Program-made: the position numbers and the translations under genes | Part shown: positions 1 to 5,548 of the stretch, piece after piece | Position numbering within the stretch: position 1 is the first letter of the stretch | How the letters are laid out: each line of letters opens with the position of its first letter | The notes under the pieces: model-generated | Database searches by the model: none | The model's input: the letters and a program-made list of their open reading frames with translations, nothing else | Told to the model about the DNA's origin: nothing | NCBI GenBank assembly: GCA_003554005.1 | Contig: PWEU01000394.1 | Coordinates: 1-7,345 of the forward strand | Source: Nitriliruptoraceae bacterium | GTDB lineage: Bacteria; Actinomycetota; Nitriliruptoria; Nitriliruptorales; Nitriliruptoraceae | Reading direction: 5' to 3' | Length of the DNA: 7,345 nt

Positions 1-185
1 CCCTTCTGGACGTAGCCGCGGACGAACTCCTCGGCGTTCTCCTCGAGCACGTCATCGATCTCATCGAGCAGCTCGTCGACGTCGTCGATCACCTCTCGCG
101 CTGCGGCTTCGGCGCTCGCCTCGACCTGCTCGTCGGGCTGTTGCTCCGTGCGGTCGCTCCGCCGGACCTGACCGCCATCGCTCAT
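1..185 (-). CDS. pup: Prokaryotic ubiquitin-like protein Pup (3' end cut by window edge)
   Basis: Pup is the small, mostly disordered protein that PafA ligates to substrate lysines to mark them for the proteasome. Sixty-one full codons are visible from the ATG at 185-183, and codon 62 begins with GG. The hallmark segment ELLDEIDDVLEENAEEFVR (about residues 38-56), followed by GYVQKG, matches the conserved helix and C-terminal tail of the family. Actinobacterial Pup is about 64 residues, so probably only three residues (G-G-Q or G-G-E) and the stop lie outside the window. Whether the end is Gln, needing deamidation by Dop, or Glu therefore cannot be read. The N-terminal 30 residues are variable and polar. 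A GAGGAG ribosome site at 194-199 lies 8 nt before the ATG and supports this start. The gene is separated from dop by an opposite-strand deacetylase, so it probably uses its own promoter; prcBA is expected downstream. Confidence 0.96.
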   Translation of the reverse strand, partial: MSDGGQVRRSDRTEQQPDEQVEASAEAAAREVIDDVDELLDEIDDVLEENAEEFVRGYVQK

Positions 186-213
186 CGCGTGGGCTCCTCG
201 TGCTGGGGAGGCC

Positions 214-219
214 AAGATA
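214..219 (-). promoter_or_regulatory. Candidate -10 element for pup
   Basis: Read on the minus strand the hexamer is TATCTT, fitting the actinobacterial TAnnnT pattern. Transcription would start near 207, leaving a leader of about 22 nt that contains the GAGGAG ribosome site. No good TTGACA-like -35 is seen at 17-18 nt; a CTGAC string lies only about 7 nt upstream, too close for an ordinary sigma-70 site. The case is by position and motif only. Confidence 0.4.
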
Positions 220-277
220 CCGGGACGGTCAGCCGCCACGGGCGGGGACGGCCTCGGCGCGGGGCTCGCCTCCCGCC

Positions 278-309
278 GCGGCGCCTCCCGCCGGGGCGGG
301 AGGCGCCGC
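278..309. repeat. Perfect 15-bp inverted repeat in the pup/deacetylase gap
   Basis: The arms GCGGCGCCTCCCGCC (278-292) and its exact reverse complement (295-309) are separated by two bases, so a hairpin with a 4-nt loop and a 14-bp stem is possible. The 11-mer CGCCTCCCGCC also occurs at 267-277, exactly 15 nt before its copy in the left arm, so there are two competing left arms for one right arm. It lies upstream of both candidate -10 sites of the divergent genes and so is not expected in either short leader. It could be a protein-binding dyad, a transcription barrier, or a relic terminator; no T-tract follows on either strand. Confidence 0.75.
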
Positions 310-337
310 TCGTCGCCTTGGGGGCTGCCCTTCGGGC

Positions 338-367
338 CTGATGCGGAACGATCCGCCGACCTATGAT
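338..367 (+). promoter_or_regulatory. Candidate promoter for the deacetylase gene
   Basis: TATGAT at 362-367 is close to the ideal TATAAT -10 box and stands out in this GC-rich gap. A weak -35 match, CTGATG (338-343), lies 18 nt upstream. The start point would fall near 374, about 26 nt before the ATG at 401. This also argues against translation starting further upstream. Confidence 0.45.
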
Positions 368-400
368 GGAGGACCGCAGCGCCGCTGGAAGCAGCGCGAC

Positions 401-1729
401 ATGTCGAACCAGTCGATGCGTACCTCGCCCCCGACCCTGCAGCTCGCGTTCGGCGCGGCCCTGGTGCTCGCCTTGCTCCCGGCCACCGGTCTGGAAGCGG
501 CGAGCCACTGCCCGAGCGGCACGGTCGCGCTGACCTTCGACGACGGCCCCGGAGAGCACACCCCGGCGGTCCTCGACACCCTCGCGGCGGAGGGGGTCCC
601 CGCCACCTTCTTCGTGCTCGGTCGCAACGTCGATCTGCGCCCCTGGCTCGTCGGGCGCGCCGCCGACGAGGGCCATGCGGTTGCGAACCACAGCTACACC
701 CATAGTGATCTCGAGGAGCTCAGCGAGGACGAGATCAGGGAGGAGGTGCTAGGGACCGACCGGGCCATCCGGGACGCGGGCGCGGTGCCGCTGCCGCTGC
801 TGCGACCGCCCTACGGCCACTGGGATGGACCGGGAGGCAAGGTCGCGACCGCTGCGGCATCGGTCGGCTACTCCATCGTCACCTGGACCTACAGCCCGAC
901 CGACTACCTCGCCGACGCCGACGCGATCCGCAGCCGGGTACTCGCCAACCTCCATCCGGACGCCATCATCCTGCTCCACGATGGTTCCTCCAACGCCCCC
1001 GAGCTGATCTCGGCCCTGCCTGAGATCATCGACGGTGCACGTGAGCAGGGGTACTGCTTCGGGGTGCTCGACGAGCACGGGGACGTGTCGCCCCCGCCAC
1101 CGCGGGAGGACGAGCAGCCGAATGACACCCACCATCCCGCGGTACCGGTCGTCGGGGGGACTCCGACCTGGTTGCTCCGTGATGTGCTCGCTGGAGGCAG
1201 CCCGGACCACCGTTTCGTCTATGGCCGTGCCGGTGACGTGGCCATCAGATGTGACTGGAACGGTGATGGTCGTGACACGCCGGGCATCGTCCGGGACGGG
1301 ACATGGCCCCTGCGTGAGGGGTTGGCGGGTGGGGCTGCGGACCACTCGTTCGTGTACGGCCGCGTGGACCGGGGGGACATCCCGATCTGCGGGGACTGGA
1401 ACGGCGATGGTCGTGACACGCCGGGGATCGTCCGGGACGGGACCTGGCACCTGCGTGAGCGGTTGGCGGGCGGGGCCGCGGACCACACCTTCGTGTACGG
1501 GCGTGTGGACCGGGGTGATCTGCCGGTGGTCGGGGACTGGAACGGTGATGGTCGTGACACGCCGGGCATCGTCCGGGACGGGACCTGGCACCTGCGTGAG
1601 GGGTTGGCGGGCGGGGCCGCGGACCACACCTTCGTGTACGGCCGCGTGGACCGGGGCGAGGTGTTCCTGGCCGGGGACTGGAACCGCGACGGCCGGGACA
1701 CGCCGGGCATCGTGCGACCGGACGGGTGA
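401..1729 (+). CDS. Secreted polysaccharide deacetylase (NodB domain) with four C-terminal DWNGDGRD repeats
   Basis: A carbohydrate esterase family 4-type enzyme of 442 residues, predicted to remove N- or O-acetyl groups from a cell-wall or extracellular glycan. Residues 1-34 look like a signal peptide: Arg7, a hydrophobic stretch from about 14 to 28, and a possible cleavage near LEA or LEAA. The NodB domain (about 41-225) has all motifs: TFDDGP (45-50, catalytic and metal Asp), HSYTH (97-101, metal His), RPPYG (135-139), a W/D region (162-168) and LLHDG (191-195, catalytic His193). Cys37 and Cys219 flank the domain and could form a disulfide. A Pro-rich linker (about 228-255) leads to four repeats (256-442), each with a D-x-N-x-D-G-x-D sequence likely to bind calcium. 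ATG 401 is chosen for the signal peptide, GGAAG at 387-391 (9-nt spacing) and the upstream TATGAT; ATG 416 is an alternative. The true substrate is unknown. It converges on dop and diverges from pup. Confidence 0.88.
   Translation: MSNQSMRTSPPTLQLAFGAALVLALLPATGLEAASHCPSGTVALTFDDGPGEHTPAVLDTLAAEGVPATFFVLGRNVDLRPWLVGRAADEGHAVANHSYTHSDLEELSEDEIREEVLGTDRAIRDAGAVPLPLLRPPYGHWDGPGGKVATAAASVGYSIVTWTYSPTDYLADADAIRSRVLANLHPDAIILLHDGSSNAPELISALPEIIDGAREQGYCFGVLDEHGDVSPPPPREDEQPNDTHHPAVPVVGGTPTWLLRDVLAGGSPDHRFVYGRAGDVAIRCDWNGDGRDTPGIVRDGTWPLREGLAGGAADHSFVYGRVDRGDIPICGDWNGDGRDTPGIVRDGTWHLRERLAGGAADHTFVYGRVDRGDLPVVGDWNGDGRDTPGIVRDGTWHLREGLAGGAADHTFVYGRVDRGEVFLAGDWNRDGRDTPGIVRPDG
1166..1726 (+). repeat. 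Four tandem 45-48-residue coding repeats
   Basis: Units run 1166-1300 (45 residues), 1301-1441 (47), 1442-1582 (47) and 1583-1726 (48). Each begins with TW-x-LR, continues through an (A/S)xDHxFVYGR segment and ends in DWNxDGRDTPGIVR. Units 2-4 are near-identical in bases as well as residues, suggesting recent duplication or gene conversion; unit 1 is more diverged and two residues shorter. Units 1 and 2 carry a Cys just before the calcium-type loop, whereas units 3 and 4 do not. The pattern resembles the FG-GAP/VCBS-like repeats of actinobacterial secreted proteins, which may bind ligand or wall polymers. Confidence 0.9.
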
Positions 1730-1742
1730 GCCCCGCCCGGTC
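1716..1742. terminator. Bidirectional hairpin between the deacetylase and dop ends
   Basis: GACCGG (1716-1721) pairs with CCGGTC (1737-1742) and CGGG (1723-1726) with CCCG (1732-1735), with one A-C mismatch and the loop TGAGC. It spans the deacetylase stop codon and lies 13 nt beyond the dop stop. As an inverted repeat it can act in both directions between these convergent genes. No T-tract follows, as is common for high-GC actinobacterial terminators. Confidence 0.6.
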
Positions 1743-1754
1743 CGTCTCCCAGGC

Positions 1755-3242
1755 CTATCCGGTCAGGCGGTCCAGCAGTTCCGCGGCCGAGCCGACCTCG
1801 TCGAGCAGCGGGCCGAGCTGGGCCTGCGTCCCGCGGCTGGGCTCCAGCATCGGTAGGCGCTGTAGCGAATCGCGGCCGACGTCCAGGATCAGCGAATCCC
1901 ATCCGGCCGCGACGATGTTGCTCCGGAAGCGCCGGATGCACTCGCCGCGGAACCAGGCGCGGGTGTCGGTGGGCGGCCGGTGGACCGCGTCGGCCACCTC
2001 GGCGTCGGTGACCAGGCGTTCCACCCGGCCGCGAGCGGCCAGGCGGTGATAGAGCCCCTTGTCCGGTCGGACGTCGTGATACTGCAGGTCGACCATCTTC
2101 AGCCGGTCATGGGACCAGTCCAGGTCGTGCCTGGTGCGGTAGCTCTCCAGGAGCTCGAGCTTGGTCGCCCAGTCGACCTGCCCCGCGAGGCCACGGGGGT
2201 CGTCCGTCGCGGTCACCAGCAGCGCTTCCCACCGGTCGAGGACCTCCTCCGTCACCGGGTCGACGGCCGCGTCACGTTCCTTCACGTAGCGCTGCAGGGC
2301 GTCGAGGTACCACCGCTGCAGACCGAGTGGCGTGGTCGTGCCACCCTCCTCCAGCGCCAACGGGACCCTGCCCGTGAGGTCATGGGAGGTCGCGTGGAAG
2401 GCTGCGACGGGCTCCGCCAGCTCCGGGACCGGGGGCAGAGCCCCCTCCTCGATCGCCTCGAGCAGCAGCAGCATCGTCCCGACCTTCAGGAAGGTCGCGA
2501 CCTCGCACAGGTTCGCGTCGCCGTTGATCACGTGGAGGCGCCGGTACCGTTCGGGATCGGCGTGAGGCTCGTCCCGGGTGTTCATCAGCGGGCGCTTCAG
2601 GGTGGTCTCGAGCCCCAGCACCACCTCGAAGAAGTCCGCGCGTTGGGACAGTTGGAAGGTGACCCCGGGATCGAGTTCGCTGCCCAGCCGGCCCGACCCC
2701 ACGAACAGCAGGCGGGACACGAAGAACGGCACGACCTGGCGGGTCAGGCGGCCGAAGGGGATGCTGCGGGCGACGAGGTAGTTCTCGTGGGTGCCGTAGG
2801 CCGCGCCCTTGCCGTCGGTGTTGTTCTTGTGGATCAGGACCCGGCTGCCCGTGGGCAGGTTCGCTCGGGCCCGCTCGGCGGCATCGGCCAGGATCAGTTC
2901 GCCGGCCCGGTCCCAGATGACCAGGTCGCGGGCGTTGGAGCACTCCGGGGTGGCGTACTCAGGATGGGCGTGGTCGACGTAGAAGCGCGCGCCGTTGGTC
3001 AGCACCGTGTTGGCCAGCCCGAGCTCGTCATCGATCAGCGGCTCGCTCGGCTCCGGGGCTGGACCGCCCCGGGCGTCGCGCAGCGGGGACTCGTCGGTGT
3101 GGTCCCAGCGGACGTCGCCGTCCCCGGCGGCCCGGTAGGCGCCGACCACCATCGAGGACGCCAGCACGGGGTTGACGGGGCTCGGCCCGTCGACCGTGAT
3201 GCCGTACTCCGTCTCGATGCCGACGAACCGAGGCGTGGTCAC
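1755..3242 (-). CDS. dop: Pup deamidase/depupylase Dop
   Basis: Dop converts the C-terminal Gln of Pup to Glu so that PafA can use it, and cleaves Pup from tagged proteins. The 495-residue product is the usual size (about 500). The glutamine-synthetase-like fold is shown by GIETEYGI (8-15, with the nucleotide/metal Glu), YVDHAHPEYATPE (88-100, with Asp90 in the position of the family's catalytic Asp) and KNNTDGKGAAYGTHENYL (139-156). NPVLASS (24-30) and ESPLRDARG (51-59), with the short insertion around them, are typical of Dop and absent from PafA, which decides between the two paralogues. The C-terminal domain ends with a conserved WDSLILDVGR stretch (448-457). The start is GTG at 3242, within a GTGA overlap with the arc stop codon; no strong ribosome site is seen, so translation is probably coupled to arc. 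Confidence 0.96.
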   Translation of the reverse strand: MTTPRFVGIETEYGITVDGPSPVNPVLASSMVVGAYRAAGDGDVRWDHTDESPLRDARGGPAPEPSEPLIDDELGLANTVLTNGARFYVDHAHPEYATPECSNARDLVIWDRAGELILADAAERARANLPTGSRVLIHKNNTDGKGAAYGTHENYLVARSIPFGRLTRQVVPFFVSRLLFVGSGRLGSELDPGVTFQLSQRADFFEVVLGLETTLKRPLMNTRDEPHADPERYRRLHVINGDANLCEVATFLKVGTMLLLLEAIEEGALPPVPELAEPVAAFHATSHDLTGRVPLALEEGGTTTPLGLQRWYLDALQRYVKERDAAVDPVTEEVLDRWEALLVTATDDPRGLAGQVDWATKLELLESYRTRHDLDWSHDRLKMVDLQYHDVRPDKGLYHRLAARGRVERLVTDAEVADAVHRPPTDTRAWFRGECIRRFRSNIVAAGWDSLILDVGRDSLQRLPMLEPSRGTQAQLGPLLDEVGSAAELLDRLTG

Positions 3243-5077
3243 AGGTACTGGCCCGGGTTGACGTTCTCGATCGAGCGCCCAGGTGCCTCATGGCCTGCCA
3301 GCAGCGTGCGGACGTAGACGATGCGCTCGCCCTTCTTGCCGCTGATCCGCGCCCAGTCGTCGGGGTTGGTCGTGTTGGGCAGGTCCTCGTTCTCGCGGAA
3401 CTCCTCACGGATCGCGGTCAGCAGATCGCCGCTGGTCAACCCGCGCCGACCCGTGTCCAGCAGCCGCTTGATGGCGAGCTTCTTCGCCCGGGCAACGACG
3501 TTCTCGATCATCGCGCCGGAGTTGAAGTCCTTGAAGTACAGGATCTCCTTCTCGCCGTTGGCGTAGGTGACCTCCAGGAACTCGTTGTCGACGTCGGGGG
3601 CGTACATCTTCTCGACCGTGCGATCGATCATCCGGTCCACCGCGGCGATCCGGCTGCCGGCCTCGCCCACCTCCTCCTCGGCCAGCGGGAGCTGCTCGTG
3701 GAGGTAGATGCCGAAGATCTCCCGGGCCGCCGCAGCGACGGGTCGGTCGACCTTGATCTTCACATCCAGCCGCCCGGGCCGCAGGATGGCGGGGTCGATC
3801 ATGTCCTCGCGGTTCGAGGCGCCGATCACGACCACGTCCTTGAGGCTCTCGACGCCGTCGATCTCGGCGAGCAGCTGGGGCACGATCGTGGTCTCGACGT
3901 CGGAGGACACGCCCGAGCCGCGGGTGCGGAACAGCGACTCCATCTCGTCGAAGAACACGATCACGGGGAAGCCCTGGGCGGACTTCTCCCGGGCACGCTG
4001 GAAGATGAGCCGGATCTGCCGCTCCGTCTCTCCGACGTACTTGTTGAGCAGCTCCGGTCCCTTGACGTTGAGGAAGTAGCTGGTGACGTCGGCGCGCCCG
4101 GTGCGCTCGGCCACGCGCTGGGCGAGGGAGTTGGCCCCCGCCTTGGCGATCATCGTCTTGCCGCAGCCGGGCGGCCCGTAGAGCAGGATGCCCTTGGGGG
4201 CCTTGAGCTCGTGCTCGACGAACAGCTCGGCGTGGAGGTACGGCAGCTCCACCGCGTCCCGGATCGCCTCGACCTGCTCGCCGAGCCCGCCGATCTGCTC
4301 GTAGGTCACGTCGGGGACCTGCTCGAGGACCAGCTGCTCGACCTCGGCCTTGGGGATCCGTTCCAGGGCGGTGTTCGCCCGAGGGTCGAGCAGCAGGCTG
4401 TCCCCGGCCTTGAGCGGCAGCTCACGCAGTGGAGGGGAAAGGGTCACCACGCGCTCGTCGTCGGTCCGACCCACCACCAGCACCCGACCGTCCGACAACA
4501 GCTCGGCGATCGTCACCACCTCGCCGCGGTCGTCGAACCCCGCGACGCCGACGATGCTCATGGCGTCGTTGAGCCGTACCTGCTGGCCCGGCTCCATGTC
4601 GTCCACCTCGATGCCGGGGGCGGTCGACACCTCGAGCTTGCGGCCCGAGGTCATCACCGTCGCCGTGCCCTCATCGGTGCCGACCCCGAGGTAGGTGCCA
4701 TAGGTCTGCGGCGGCGCCGTGAGCCGTTCGACCTCCTCCTTCAGGGCTGCGAGCTGTTCGCGCGCGGCCTGCAAGGTGTCGGAGAGCTTGGCGTTGCGCG
4801 CCATGGCCGACTGCAGACGGCTCCGGGTCTCCAGCAGCCGCTCCTCGAGCACCCGGACCCGCGTCGGCGCCGTCGCCAGCCGTCGGCGCAGCAGCTCCGC
4901 CTCCTCGCGGAGCATCTTGACCTCGGCGAGGACGGCGTCGGGATCGTTGGGGTCGGCCGGCTCGGGCCGTGGGATGGGCGGTTCGTCGAAGGCCCAGGCC
5001 CCAGAGGTCAGGGGCTCACCACCCGATTCCGGCGGCGTCGCCTCGGTGCCGTTCGCGTCCTGCTCTGGACCCACCAC
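3239..5077 (-). CDS. arc: Proteasomal AAA+ ATPase Arc/Mpa
   Basis: This hexameric ring ATPase binds Pup through N-terminal coiled coils and unfolds tagged substrates into the 20S proteasome. From GTG 5077 it has 612 residues, against about 609 for Mycobacterium tuberculosis Mpa. Order: acidic, Pro-rich N-terminus (1-45), coiled coil (about 47-120), tandem OB-type domains (about 124-231), then the AAA+ module with Walker A GPPGCGKT (301-308), pore loop KYVGE (346-350), Walker B VIVFFDE (372-378), sensor GASN (419-422) and RPGR with the arginine finger (433-436). It ends in GQYL (609-612), the tail that docks on the 20S core. The frame stays open to a GTG at 5164, but GAGGAG at 5083-5088 lies 5 nt before GTG 5077 and 8 nt before GTG 5074, so one of these two is the real start. 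It leads an arc-dop unit, overlapping dop by 4 nt. The reverse strand's long open frame is a GC-driven shadow. Confidence 0.96.
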   Translation of the reverse strand: MVGPEQDANGTEATPPESGGEPLTSGAWAFDEPPIPRPEPADPNDPDAVLAEVKMLREEAELLRRRLATAPTRVRVLEERLLETRSRLQSAMARNAKLSDTLQAAREQLAALKEEVERLTAPPQTYGTYLGVGTDEGTATVMTSGRKLEVSTAPGIEVDDMEPGQQVRLNDAMSIVGVAGFDDRGEVVTIAELLSDGRVLVVGRTDDERVVTLSPPLRELPLKAGDSLLLDPRANTALERIPKAEVEQLVLEQVPDVTYEQIGGLGEQVEAIRDAVELPYLHAELFVEHELKAPKGILLYGPPGCGKTMIAKAGANSLAQRVAERTGRADVTSYFLNVKGPELLNKYVGETERQIRLIFQRAREKSAQGFPVIVFFDEMESLFRTRGSGVSSDVETTIVPQLLAEIDGVESLKDVVVIGASNREDMIDPAILRPGRLDVKIKVDRPVAAAAREIFGIYLHEQLPLAEEEVGEAGSRIAAVDRMIDRTVEKMYAPDVDNEFLEVTYANGEKEILYFKDFNSGAMIENVVARAKKLAIKRLLDTGRRGLTSGDLLTAIREEFRENEDLPNTTNPDDWARISGKKGERIVYVRTLLAGHEAPGRSIENVNPGQYL

Positions 5078-5137
5078 GTGGTCTCCTCGCGTCGCGGCGG
5101 CGGCCGATGTGCGGGCACGACGGCCGCTTCCGCGACG

Positions 5138-5143
5138 AGTGTA
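5138..5143 (-). promoter_or_regulatory. Candidate -10 element for the arc-dop unit
   Basis: On the minus strand the hexamer reads TACACT, a fair match to TAnnnT. Transcription would start near 5131 and leave a leader of about 54 nt before GTG 5077. The -35 region (around 5161-5167, GCTGTGC) is a poor match, so this is tentative. Confidence 0.3.
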
Positions 5144-5242
5144 CGAGGACGGCTCTCGCGGCACAGCCCCCCTGCGACGCGCGGCTGCGCGTGTCGATGC
5201 TGGCGTCGATCACACCCTGGCCATCCGGACGGTGCCGACACC

Positions 5243-5271
5243 CTGACATCGACCGTGCCATTCGGCAGGCT
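5243..5271 (+). promoter_or_regulatory. Weak candidate promoter for the 52-residue ORF
   Basis: CTGACA (5243-5248) is close to TTGACA, and CAGGCT (5266-5271) follows after 17 nt as a poor -10. The start would fall near 5278, about 66 nt before the ORF. The -10 overlaps the 5263-5281 dyad, which could serve as an operator if the promoter is real. Confidence 0.2.
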
Positions 5272-5281
5272 GCACCTGCCG
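5263..5281. promoter_or_regulatory. 7-bp dyad, possible operator
   Basis: CGGCAGG (5263-5269) and CCTGCCG (5275-5281) are exact inverted copies around CTGCA. It lies in the gap upstream of both arc and the divergent small ORF, where a regulator could act on either. The regulator is not identifiable; chance occurrence in GC-rich DNA is possible. Confidence 0.35.
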
Positions 5282-5285
5282 CACG

Positions 5286-5297
5286 ACATGGGCATGT
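5286..5297. promoter_or_regulatory. Short dyad ACATG-GG-CATGT
   Basis: Two 5-bp arms in exact inversion around GG, five bases after the 5263-5281 dyad. It falls in a locally less GC-rich spot. It could be part of the same operator region or be random; it does not match the mycobacterial LexA box beyond one half-site. Confidence 0.25.
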
Positions 5298-5343
5298 TCG
5301 ACCCTGCAGCAAGCCGTGCTCGACGCCGACCTTGGAGCCGACC

Positions 5344-5502
5344 GTGACCAGCCCTCTCGAACTGGTCGCGATGATCGGTGCAGCAGCGGCCGGGGCGGTG
5401 ATCGCCGTGCTCGCGGTCGGCGCGAGCCTGGTGTTCGCCCTGCCGGGTGTGGCCGTGGTGGGGGTCGTCGCCTACGCCGCCTCCCGTCGACGGGGCGGCT
5501 GA
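5344..5502 (+). CDS. Possible small membrane protein of 52 residues
   Basis: No family is recognised. The ORF begins at GTG 5344, with GGAG (5334-5337) 6 nt upstream, and ends at TGA 5502. After a short N-terminus with one Glu (residue 6), residues 8-46 are almost entirely Ala, Val, Gly, Leu and Ile, enough for two short or one long membrane segment, with a Pro-Gly break at 34-35. The tail SRRRGG is basic, so the C-terminus would be expected on the cytoplasmic side under the positive-inside rule. The gene points away from arc and towards trmI. The ribosome site, the regular hydrophobic pattern and the otherwise unexplained gap favour a real gene, but the length is short and GC-rich DNA can yield Ala/Val/Gly-rich frames by chance. 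If it is not real, 5078-5535 is simply a non-coding gap with regulatory sites. Confidence 0.5.
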   Translation: MTSPLELVAMIGAAAAGAVIAVLAVGASLVFALPGVAVVGVVAYAASRRRGG

Positions 5503-5520
5503 GGTCGCGGCGGGCACCAC

Positions 5521-5548
5521 CGCATCCGGACACGATCAGTCGGATGCG
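5521..5548. terminator. Hairpin at the trmI 3' end
   Basis: CGCATCCG (5521-5528) is the exact inverse of CGGATGCG (5541-5548), with a 12-nt loop that includes the trmI stop codon. It begins 18 nt after the stop of the small plus-strand ORF, so it could end transcription from both sides. There is no T-tract. Confidence 0.45.

Noticed and set aside
200..400. Deacetylase start at 200
   Set aside because: The added 67 residues are Arg/Pro/Gly-rich, precede the signal peptide and cover the inverted repeat and the TATGAT promoter candidate.
749..1627. 292-residue minus-strand frame opposite the deacetylase
   Set aside because: It is repetitive only because it reads the deacetylase repeats backwards; it has no motif or start signal.
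1755..3242. PafA (Pup ligase) instead of Dop
   Set aside because: The ESPLRDARG and NPVLASS segments and the start GIETEYGI with a Dop-type insertion are features of Dop, not PafA.
1980..3317. 445-residue open frame on the plus strand opposite dop
   Set aside because: It is a shadow of dop; the protein lacks domain features and has no supporting ribosome site.
5285..5300. LexA (SOS) box upstream of arc
   Set aside because: The minus strand has a TCGAAC half-site, but the second half does not match GTTCGA at the proper spacing.
3290..5347. 685-residue open frame on the plus strand opposite arc
   Set aside because: Its composition mirrors the reverse complement of a high-GC coding gene, it has no recognisable motif, and the opposite frame encodes a clear full-length Arc.
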